The notes under the pieces are model-generated. The model was given only the letters and a program-made list of their open reading frames with translations, was not told where the DNA came from and ran no database searches. Both the position numbers and the translations under genes were made by a program. Of a stretch of DNA of 6,323 bases, positions 1-5,544 are shown in pieces; positions within the stretch are counted from its first letter, which is position 1, and the number at the start of each line of letters is the position of its first letter. Source of the stretch: Sphingobacteriaceae bacterium. Its GTDB lineage: Bacteria > Bacteroidota > Bacteroidia > Sphingobacteriales > Sphingobacteriaceae. The stretch is taken from positions 1 through 6,323 of the forward strand of contig JAIPAN010000072.1 in NCBI GenBank assembly GCA_021740025.1. The letters run 5' to 3'.

Positions 1-763
1 ATAAGGCAGGTGCCATCACTACTCCATTTTTCCATACTTTAGCAACATTTTTACCCGCAGCATTAATTTCGAAACCAGCTATATACACATCTGTACCTGA
101 TACATGTACCGATAGTGCCTTGGCATGTTGTTGGCCGTTTGTTAAGGCAGGCACCATCACTACTCCAATTTTCCATACTTTGGCTACATTCTTGCTGCCA
201 TTGCTTTCGTAGCCAGCTACATACACATCTACACTAGAAACAAATACAGAATAAGCTCCAGCATCTTGTAAGCCGTTGCTTAGTGCAGGCGCCATCACTA
301 CTCCATTTTTCCATACTTTAGCTACATTCTTACTGCCATTACTTTCGTATCCGGCTGCATAAACATCGGCTCCCGAAACATATACCGAAAGGGCATAGGC
401 TTCTTGTTGGCCATTTGTTAAAGCAGGTGCCATCTCCACCCCATTTTTCCATACTGTTGGATTATCTTGAAAATCTACACCAGCAGCGTACACATCGTTT
501 CCGTATACAAAAACCGATGAGGCGTTAGAAACGGTCTGACTTAAATTATATAGCACTTGTCCATTTTTCCATACTTTTGCCTGGGGAGTATTAGCACCAT
601 TGCTTTCGTATCCGGAAACAAATACATCGTTTCCGGAAACATAAACAGATCTGCCAAAGGCATCTTGCTGACCATTGGATAAGGGTGCGGCTTGTCCATT
701 TTTCCATATTTTGGCCACTGCTTTACCCGCGGCATTGTATTCGTAACCGGTTACATACACATC
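1..763 (-). repeat. In-frame tandem repeat of about 138 bp (six units)
   Basis: Units counted from the D-V-Y/F motif begin at 763, 628, 496, 367, 229 and 91 on the minus strand, so they are 129 to 138 bases apart. The last unit is cut by the edge. All spacings are multiples of three, as expected for protein repeats. The unit starting at 496 is the most divergent: it has lost the Y-E-S-N-G segment and the A-K before V-W. The two best matched stretches, 272-352 and 134-214, differ at 10 of 81 bases. Six of the nine changed codons are silent. Confidence 0.85.
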
Positions 764-844
764 TACAACTGTTTGTTGTGTTTTCTTACAAGAAAAAAAG
801 GCTAGTAAACAAAAAATTAAGAGAATAGGTTTTAGTGTTTTCAT
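1..844 (-). CDS. Repeat-containing lipoprotein, C-terminus beyond the left edge
   Basis: Reading the minus strand from the ATG at 844 gives 281 codons without a stop, running off position 1, so the gene is 3'-incomplete. The first 19 residues (MKTLKPILLIFCLLAFFSC) form a lipoprotein signal peptide: Lys2 and Lys5, a hydrophobic stretch, and a lipobox-like end at Cys19, followed by KK. The mature protein is therefore probably lipid-anchored to a membrane. From residue 28 it is six tandem repeats of about 46 residues. Each has a D-V-Y-V-x-G-Y-E strand, a V-W-K-N-G turn (Trp 47, 92, 132, 178, 224, 271) and a loop such as A-L-T-N-G-Q-Q. This pattern resembles beta-propeller blades; the fold is inferred. 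Function is unknown: a surface binding or scaffold role is possible but nothing here proves it. Upstream there is only an A-rich stretch (AAAAAGAAA), no clear Shine-Dalgarno and no convincing TAnnTTTG promoter. The gene is separated from the receptor gene by a terminator, so it is probably its own transcription unit. Confidence 0.85.
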   Translation of the reverse strand, partial: MKTLKPILLIFCLLAFFSCKKTQQTVVDVYVTGYEYNAAGKAVAKIWKNGQAAPLSNGQQDAFGRSVYVSGNDVFVSGYESNGANTPQAKVWKNGQVLYNLSQTVSNASSVFVYGNDVYAAGVDFQDNPTVWKNGVEMAPALTNGQQEAYALSVYVSGADVYAAGYESNGSKNVAKVWKNGVVMAPALSNGLQDAGAYSVFVSSVDVYVAGYESNGSKNVAKVWKIGVVMVPALTNGQQHAKALSVHVSGTDVYIAGFEINAAGKNVAKVWKNGVVMAPAL

Positions 845-914
845 GTATTTCTTTTTAGGTAAGAACGTAATTAAAAAAATATTCGTATCTCTAACCATAA
901 AAACCATGAGGCAC

Positions 915-952
915 AAAAAAAGCCCTCCCGAAATTCGGGAGGGCTTTTTTTT
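915..952 (-). terminator. Intrinsic terminator of the receptor gene
   Basis: A GC-rich hairpin with 12-base arms (921-932 GCCCTCCCG core, 934-945) is flanked by an A-run on the left and a T-run on the right, so it can end transcripts in either direction. It begins 12 bases past the receptor stop codon (964-966) in the direction of transcription, and its likely job is to end that transcript before the lipoprotein gene. No gene points into it from the left. The innermost bases (AAATT) probably form the loop. Confidence 0.9.
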
Positions 953-963
953 CATAAAGACCA

Positions 964-2844
964 TTAGCGTATGCTACACAATAGGCCCACATTCAGGTTA
1001 AAGCCTTTGGTGGTATAGCCTGTAAAATCTACATAATCGGTATCTAGTATATTTTTTGCATCCACAAATAGCTTAATAGACTGCTTAGGCGCATAGTGTA
1101 CATAGGCATCCAGCAAGTTATAGGCTTTTAAATCAGTAGTCATGCCTTGGCCCAAAGCTGCATCGTAATAGCTGTCTTGGCGGCTACCCATCCATTTGTA
1201 ATATAAAGCCGCAGAAAATTTAGGAGATAGGGCCGCCTGTAGGTTTAAACCTAGGCTGTGTTTGGGCCTGCGAAATAAGTTTGCCTCCGTTTGGCCATCG
1301 GCTTGCACAAGCTTTCCAGTAACAAAAGCATAAAAGCCATCCAGATTTATTTTGCTGCTCAATTTGTATTTCCATTCCAATTCTAGGCCTTCATCGTACT
1401 GCTTGGCCTGGTTGATGTAGCGGTAATCCAAACCAAAACCTATTACATCGGCTATATTTCGCTTAAAATAAGCCGTGTTAAGTGTTAATTTATCGGCAAT
1501 AAGTTCCATATCGGCACCTGCCTCAAACGTTTGTGTGCGTTCGGGTTTTAAGGCCAAATTTCCGTATTCGGAAAACAATTGATACAAGGAAGGTACTTTA
1601 TAGGCCGAAGAAAAATTGATGAAGAACTTATACCTATTGGCAAAAACATAAGAAGGATTGACGGTATAGGTTGCATTATTCCCGTACTCCGAATGGCGAT
1701 TTAAGCGTCCGCCTAATTCGGTTCGAACATGTTCTCCCAATTTAAAAAAGAAAGAAGAATAAGCGCTAGAAATGTGGTTTTTAGCCGATAAACTTCCCCA
1801 GGGAGAAAGCTGATCAGTAGCCGATTCTTTATAACTAAGGCCAGAGATTAAATCAGCAAAAGGAGTCAAGGGAGTACTCAAAGTGGCTTCCATTTGACTA
1901 ATATCTCCCTCGTTACGGGTTAAATCGCCCACATACGAAAACTTGCTATCTACTTTGTTTTTACTCCCCGTTAAGCCAATCACAGCATTACCGGTTATAT
2001 ACTGAGCGCCCAAACCAAACAAATACGTTTGTTTATCATAGGTATAATCAGCTAGATCTGCAAAAGCCCCATCGTCTAAATCGGCTTTGTTTTTATTGGC
2101 TTGTACGTTAGCAAACAACTTAAAACGAGCACTCAGCGCTTGTTGCACATTAGCTTGTAGGCTTTGTTGGCTAAAGCCATCTTTTTCTAAATTGTTAGCC
2201 GGTATAGCCGTAGCGCTAGAAAAGCCAGCAGATGAGGTATTAGATGCATTCACAGCTAGGGTAGTTTTAGCCAGCGTACCGCTAATACCCACAGCTTGCT
2301 TGTAGGTTTTATAAGACCCTACTGTGGCCAATGTAGTAGCGTTTAAAGGTCCATTTCCTTTTTTAAGAATGATATTGATTACCCCTGCCACCGCATCGGA
2401 ACCATAGAGCGTAGAATTTCCACCTTTTAAAATCTCGATGCGTTCAATTTGATCAATAGCAATGGCCGAAATATCGTATTCGCCGGAGATATTTGAGGCA
2501 TCGTTTACCGGTACGCCATCCAGTAAAATTAAGGTATTACCCGCCGAAGCTCCCCGTAAATATAAGGCCTTAATATCCCCGGGGTTGTTTCCGTTACCGC
2601 CAATAGTTAAACCCGCCACTTGGTTGAGTAATTCCGTAAGGCTTCGCCCCTGATTTTGCTCCAATTGGTGTGCCGAAATTACCCGCACTACTTTACCAAT
2701 TTCAGATTGTTTACGTGGCGATTTACTTGCCGTAACTACCACCTCATTTAGCTGGTAGTTTTTTTGTGTTTCTTGTGCCAATGAAGGCAACTGTGCGCAC
2801 ACAAGCCCTAGGCCTGCGAAAACGCCAATGATTTTTTTGTCCAT
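964..2844 (-). CDS. btuB: TonB-dependent outer-membrane receptor, BtuB type (cobalamin uptake)
   Basis: This 626-residue protein carries a substrate across the outer membrane using TonB energy. Residues 1 to about 24 (MDKKIIGVFAGLGLVCAQ onward) are a signal peptide, likely cut after S-L-A. A TonB-box-like segment E-V-V-V-T-A-S lies at 34-40. A plug domain follows at roughly 42-162, with L-Y-L-R-G, L-I-L-L-D-G-V-P-V-N, I-E-R-I-E-I-L-K-G and the Y-G-S-D-A-V-A-G-V-I-N-I motif. The rest is beta-barrel with alternating aromatic strands. The length fits BtuB-like receptors. The substrate call rests mainly on the cobalamin riboswitch directly upstream; plug and barrel alone would only say TonB receptor. 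I chose the ATG at 2844 because it opens the signal peptide; a TTG at 2877 would add 11 unlikely residues. No strong Shine-Dalgarno precedes it. The C-terminus ends L-L-C-S-I-R instead of the usual terminal aromatic residue. No other cobalamin gene follows: a terminator comes next, so it looks monocistronic. Confidence 0.88.
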   Translation of the reverse strand: MDKKIIGVFAGLGLVCAQLPSLAQETQKNYQLNEVVVTASKSPRKQSEIGKVVRVISAHQLEQNQGRSLTELLNQVAGLTIGGNGNNPGDIKALYLRGASAGNTLILLDGVPVNDASNISGEYDISAIAIDQIERIEILKGGNSTLYGSDAVAGVINIILKKGNGPLNATTLATVGSYKTYKQAVGISGTLAKTTLAVNASNTSSAGFSSATAIPANNLEKDGFSQQSLQANVQQALSARFKLFANVQANKNKADLDDGAFADLADYTYDKQTYLFGLGAQYITGNAVIGLTGSKNKVDSKFSYVGDLTRNEGDISQMEATLSTPLTPFADLISGLSYKESATDQLSPWGSLSAKNHISSAYSSFFFKLGEHVRTELGGRLNRHSEYGNNATYTVNPSYVFANRYKFFINFSSAYKVPSLYQLFSEYGNLALKPERTQTFEAGADMELIADKLTLNTAYFKRNIADVIGFGLDYRYINQAKQYDEGLELEWKYKLSSKINLDGFYAFVTGKLVQADGQTEANLFRRPKHSLGLNLQAALSPKFSAALYYKWMGSRQDSYYDAALGQGMTTDLKAYNLLDAYVHYAPKQSIKLFVDAKNILDTDYVDFTGYTTKGFNLNVGLLCSIR

Positions 2845-2847
2845 TTT

Positions 2848-2866
2848 TGTGGAAAATTTTCCCACA
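2848..2866 (-). other. Near-perfect palindrome just upstream of the receptor start codon
   Basis: TGTGGGAAAATTTTCCACA on the minus strand pairs TGTGG with CCACA across an AAAATTTT centre, with one extra G. It ends 3 bases before the ATG at 2844 and lies in the gap between riboswitch and gene. In the mRNA it could fold over the ribosome-binding region and serve as part of the expression platform. That role is inference, and chance is possible in such AT-rich sequence. Confidence 0.4.
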
Positions 2867-2945
2867 GCAAACAGCAAAGAAGAGGTTTAAATGAAATACG
2901 GTTAGTACATCATTCAAGCTTCAGTCCCCGAAAGCTATGAATTAT

Positions 2946-3120
2946 AAATTGCAATGGCAGGTCTTCTGACTTACTCCCCGTTGCCCGGTCTTCCCAACCC
3001 AAATTGTGGGCCAGTGACTAAGAAAAGGCATTGGTTATAGAGCTTACAGCTGCGGGACAGTTCTGGATTTACACCAGATTCCCTTTTAATCCCGAACAAG
3101 CCGGGAACCAAAAGCAATTC
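2946..3120 (-). ncRNA. Cobalamin (B12) riboswitch
   Basis: Read on the minus strand, this leader carries the conserved blocks of the cobalamin aptamer in order. They are GGGAATCTGGTGTAAATCC (3083-3065), GTCCCGCAGCTGTAA (3058-3044), a CACTGG block near 3010, GGGAAG near 2990, and the B12 box AGTCAGAAGACCTGCC (2971-2956). A closing stem can form between GAATTGC (3120-3114) and GCAATTT (2952-2946). The family binds adenosyl- or other cobalamins and lowers expression of the downstream gene when the ligand is abundant. About 100 bases separate the aptamer from the receptor start codon at 2844. No GC-rich hairpin with a U-tract lies there, so control of translation is more likely than transcription termination. 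The ends are set by the closing stem and could shift by several bases. Confidence 0.93.
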
Positions 3121-3127
3121 AAATTTA
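3120..3127 (-). promoter_or_regulatory. Candidate -7 promoter element for the riboswitch and receptor transcript
   Basis: TAAATTTG on the minus strand matches the Bacteroidota -7 consensus TAnnTTTG exactly. No TTG sits at the usual distance of about 20 bases upstream, so the -33 element is missing or degenerate. Transcription from here would start at about 3113, inside or just after the 5' arm of the aptamer's closing stem. The real start may therefore be elsewhere, or the closing stem may not be needed. Confidence 0.35.
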
Positions 3128-3158
3128 CAGCTAAGTTTAACTGAAGCTATTTTTAGTT

Positions 3159-3184
3159 TTCAACATCTCCTAAAAAATGTTGAA
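3159..3184. repeat. Eight-base inverted repeat between divergent promoters
   Basis: TTCAACAT (3159-3166) and ATGTTGAA (3177-3184) are perfect inverted copies separated by 10 bases. The right arm abuts the TTG of the purK promoter. It could be an operator for a dimeric regulator of the purine operon, or a chance pairing. No regulator gene is visible in the window. Confidence 0.4.
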
Positions 3185-3215
3185 TTGTGTATGCCGGCAC
3201 TTTTGTGTAAATTTG
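3185..3215 (+). promoter_or_regulatory. Promoter of the purK-purE-pdxH operon
   Basis: TTG at 3185-3187 and TAAATTTG at 3208-3215, with 20 bases between them, fit the Bacteroidota vegetative promoter pattern of TTG followed by TAnnTTTG. Transcription should begin a few bases after 3215, about 3220-3223. That is almost on the ATG at 3224. This is the only such pair seen ahead of the operon. Confidence 0.65.
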
Positions 3216-3223
3216 CCCTACAC

Positions 3224-4354
3224 ATGCAAGGCGATCTTACTTTAAGCATTTTGGGTGGCGGTCAGTTGGGCCGCATGCTCCTTCAAGAAGCCATTAACTT
3301 TAACATTTCGTGTAGGGTTTTAGACCCCGATGCTCATGCGCCTTGCAAGGAACTGAGCAGCGAATTTGTTTGTGGTTCTTTAAGTGATTTTGATACGGTA
3401 TATCAATTTGGCAAATCGGCCAAGACCCTAACTATTGAAATTGAAAAGGTAAATACCGATGCCTTAGAAAAATTAGAGCAAGAGGGTGTAAACGTATATC
3501 CCCCTGCTCGAGTAATACGCCTCATACAAGACAAGGGCACTCAAAAACAATTTTTCAAAGAAAATAACATCCCCACTGCTCCTTTTGTGCTTATCAACAA
3601 AAAAGAGGAATTAAGAGGTGTCACGTTCCCCTATCCATACATTCAGAAATTACGCAAAGATGGTTACGATGGCCGTGGCGTTTTAAAAATACGCAATGCA
3701 GCAGCTATAGCAGAGGCTTTTGAAGCACCTAGCTTGGTGGAGCAGTGCATCGATTTTAAGCAAGAAATTGCCGTAATGGTGGCTAGAAATGCAGCAGGTG
3801 AGATTAAAACATTTCCCATGGTGGATATGGATTTCAATCCCGAAGCCAATTTAGTGGAATATGTGTTTTCACCATCCAATTTAAGCTCTACCATTCAAGA
3901 AGAAGCAGCAACCATTGCCATTCACATTGCAAAAAGTTTGCAATTGGTAGGTGTATTGGCTGTAGAATTTTTTGTAACCAAAGATGATCAGCTTTTGGTT
4001 AACGAATTGGCTCCACGCCCTCACAACAGTGCACACCAAAGCATTGAGGGCAATTATACTTCTCAATTTGAGCAACATATACGGGCTATTTTTAATTTGC
4101 CTCTGGGCGACACCCAATGCATACAGCATGCAGTGATGATAAATTTACTCGGCGAAGCCGGATTTAAAGGCATTGCTAAATACGAAGGATTAGAAAAAGC
4201 CTTAGCAATGAGCGGTGTATACATTCATTTATACGGTAAAAAGTTTACCAAACCTTTCCGCAAAATGGGGCATGTAACTATCTTAGCCGAAAATAGAGCA
4301 TTGGCTACAGAGAAAGCCAAAAAAGTACAAGCATTAATCAAAGTAAAAGCATAA
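3224..4354 (+). CDS. purK: 5-(carboxyamino)imidazole ribonucleotide synthase (PurK)
   Basis: PurK uses ATP and bicarbonate to convert AIR to N5-CAIR in cytoplasmic purine synthesis. The 376-residue product shows the family features in order. G-G-G-Q-L-G-R-M at 11-18 starts the N-terminal domain, and T-I-E-I-E-K-V-N lies at 70-77. The ATP-grasp region holds Q-D-K-G-T-Q-K at 102-108 and K-L-R-K-D-G-Y-D-G-R-G at 142-152. The metal and nucleotide site N-E-L-A-P-R-P-H-N-S-A-H is at 260-271; many relatives have N-S-G-H there. The C-terminal signature R-K-M-G-H-V-T is at 346-352. I chose the ATG at 3224: it directly precedes the conserved N-terminal strand, and the promoter's -7 element lies upstream of it but inside any longer reading. 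In-frame starts at 3185 (TTG) and 3191 (ATG) would add 13 or 11 residues overlapping that promoter. No ribosome-binding site precedes 3224, so the mRNA may be leaderless. The stop lies 3 bases before purE, its partner enzyme. Confidence 0.95.
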   Translation: MQGDLTLSILGGGQLGRMLLQEAINFNISCRVLDPDAHAPCKELSSEFVCGSLSDFDTVYQFGKSAKTLTIEIEKVNTDALEKLEQEGVNVYPPARVIRLIQDKGTQKQFFKENNIPTAPFVLINKKEELRGVTFPYPYIQKLRKDGYDGRGVLKIRNAAAIAEAFEAPSLVEQCIDFKQEIAVMVARNAAGEIKTFPMVDMDFNPEANLVEYVFSPSNLSSTIQEEAATIAIHIAKSLQLVGVLAVEFFVTKDDQLLVNELAPRPHNSAHQSIEGNYTSQFEQHIRAIFNLPLGDTQCIQHAVMINLLGEAGFKGIAKYEGLEKALAMSGVYIHLYGKKFTKPFRKMGHVTILAENRALATEKAKKVQALIKVKA

Positions 4355-4357
4355 AAC

Positions 4358-4843
4358 ATGGCAAAAGTTGGCATTATCATGGGTAGCAAATCGGATCTTC
4401 CGGTTATGCAAGACGCTGCAGCTATTTTGAAAGAATTAGGTGTAGATTTTGAAATTACGGTAGTTTCTGCCCACCGCACACCCAAACGTATGTTTGAGTA
4501 TGCCGAAACGGCTGCCGATAGAGGTTTAAAAGTAATTATAGCCGGCGCCGGTGGTGCTGCGCATTTACCGGGTATGGTTGCATCCATTACCCACTTGCCG
4601 GTGATTGGTGTACCCGTTAAATCGAGTAATTCATTAGATGGATGGGATTCTATTTTATCTATCCTGCAAATGCCCAACGGGATTCCGGTGGCTACGGTTG
4701 CTTTAAATGCCGCAAAAAATGCCGGTTTACTAGCCGCACAAATATTGGCTACCGCCGATACCGCCCTAAGTACAAAACTTATAGCGTATAAAGAGGAGTT
4801 GAAAAAGAAAATTGAAGAAAGCGCCAAGGATTTAGGGCAATAA
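4358..4843 (+). CDS. purE: N5-carboxyaminoimidazole ribonucleotide mutase (PurE, class I)
   Basis: PurE moves the carboxylate of N5-CAIR to carbon 4, giving CAIR, the step after PurK. The protein has 161 residues, the normal size for class I. The signatures are all present: the phosphate-binding G-S-K-S-D-L-P-V-M at 9-17, S-A-H-R-T-P at 37-42 with the probable catalytic His39, and [12 protein letters not shown] at 62-73. A neighbouring purK supports the class I mutase over the class II AIR carboxylase, which does not need PurK. The start is 3 bases after the purK stop with no clear Shine-Dalgarno, which suggests translational coupling. The charged [10 protein letters not shown] tail looks helical. 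A long minus-strand open frame covers this gene but is only its shadow. Confidence 0.97.
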   Translation: MAKVGIIMGSKSDLPVMQDAAAILKELGVDFEITVVSAHRTPKRMFEYAETAADRGLKVIIAGAGGAAHLPGMVASITHLPVIGVPVKSSNSLDGWDSILSILQMPNGIPVATVALNAAKNAGLLAAQILATADTALSTKLIAYKEELKKKIEESAKDLGQ

Positions 4844-4846
4844 TGT

Positions 4847-5497
4847 ATGAAAACAAGCAAAGAGAGCTTAGAAAGCTTACGCAACGAATATCTTTCAGAA
4901 CCTTTCTCGGAAAAGGATGTGAAAAAAAACCCAATAGAACAGTTTGACCTGTGGTTTGATGAGGCTGTAAAAGCCAATGTACACGAACCAAACGCCATGA
5001 CTTTAGCTACGGCTACTCACGATGGTAAACCATCTGCACGTGTGGTTTTATTAAAGGGCTTTAATAAAGATGGCTTTATTTTTTACACCAATTACTTAAG
5101 CCGTAAAGGAAAAGAGTTATCAAAAAACCCAGTAGTGGCCCTGGTATTTTTTTGGCCCGAATTGTCTCGACAAGTACGTATTGAGGGAACTTTAGAAAAG
5201 GTGAGCAAGGAAGAATCGGAGAAGTATTTCCAAAGTCGCCCTGTAGACAGCCAATTGGGTGCCTTGGCATCGCCGCAAAGTCAAGTTATTAGCCGTGAGG
5301 AATTGGAAAAAAATTGGGCGGAGTTAAAAACTACTTACGCCGACAAAGCCATTAGCAAACCCTCCTTTTGGGGTGGTTATTTAGTGAAACCACAAGTAAT
5401 TGAGTTTTGGCAAGGCCGCGAAAGCCGCCTGCACGACCGGGTGGTGTACAAAAAAGCAGATAAAGCCAACTGGAAAATTGTACGTTTAGCACCATAA
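4847..5497 (+). CDS. pdxH: Pyridoxine/pyridoxamine 5'-phosphate oxidase (PdxH)
   Basis: PdxH is a cytoplasmic FMN enzyme that uses oxygen to turn pyridoxine or pyridoxamine 5'-phosphate into pyridoxal 5'-phosphate. The 216-residue length matches the family. Visible signatures are R-V-V-L-L-K-G (65-71) and F-Y-T-N-Y-L-S-R-K-G (79-88) in the FMN-binding part, then R-Q-V-R-I-E-G (108-114) and Y-F-Q-S-R-P (127-132) with S-Q-L-G-A-L-A-S after it. The C-terminal block is W-G-G-Y (175-178), I-E-F-W-Q-G-R (185-191), R-L-H-D-R (194-198) and R-L-A-P at the very end. The N-terminal L-R-N-E-Y segment near residue 11 is also typical. The start lies 3 bases after the purE stop. An AGGG at 4834-4837, nine bases before the ATG, may be a ribosome-binding site, unlike at purE. 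Being last in a purine operon suggests shared expression, not a shared pathway. The stop codon runs into the terminator's A-run. Confidence 0.97.
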   Translation: MKTSKESLESLRNEYLSEPFSEKDVKKNPIEQFDLWFDEAVKANVHEPNAMTLATATHDGKPSARVVLLKGFNKDGFIFYTNYLSRKGKELSKNPVVALVFFWPELSRQVRIEGTLEKVSKEESEKYFQSRPVDSQLGALASPQSQVISREELEKNWAELKTTYADKAISKPSFWGGYLVKPQVIEFWQGRESRLHDRVVYKKADKANWKIVRLAP

Positions 5498-5530
5498 AAA
5501 AAGCCCTCCCGAAATCGGGAGGGCTTTTTT
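5496..5530. terminator. Bidirectional intrinsic terminator between convergent genes
   Basis: A 10-base stem GCCCTCCCGA (5503-5512) pairs with TCGGGAGGGC (5515-5524) across a two-base centre, with A-run on the left and T-run on the right. It can stop pdxH transcripts from the left and the protease transcript from the right, whose stop codon is 15 bases away. The stem is almost the same as that of the terminator at 915-952. Confidence 0.92.
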
Positions 5531-5544
5531 GTTAAAGCGTATGG

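Noticed and set aside
541..735. 64-codon minus-strand open frame
   Set aside because: It lies inside the lipoprotein gene in another frame and reads the W-K-N-G repeats out of frame as K-Y-G-K-M-D-K.
1..763. Regularly spaced repeats that could suggest a CRISPR array or satellite DNA
   Set aside because: Units of about 138 bases are far too long for CRISPR repeats, their spacing is a multiple of three, and they translate into a continuous repeat protein with a signal peptide.
2087..2653. Two short plus-strand open frames (2087-2305 and 2462-2653)
   Set aside because: Both are antisense to the receptor gene and show no recognisable domain or start signal.
2845..2877. Longer receptor start at a TTG (2877)
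   Set aside because: It would put 11 extra residues in front of a complete signal peptide that begins at the ATG at 2844, and would include the palindrome.
3664..4129. Minus-strand open frames inside purK
   Set aside because: They are shadows of a conserved gene on the other strand, with no independent support.
4225..4998. 257-codon minus-strand open frame, the longest antisense frame here
   Set aside because: It covers purE and the ends of purK and pdxH, whose family motifs are unmistakable. Its translation is Ser/Ala-rich without a recognisable motif.
4779..5270. Short minus-strand open frames over purE and pdxH
   Set aside because: They are antisense to conserved coding sequence, with no promoter, ribosome-binding site or domain.
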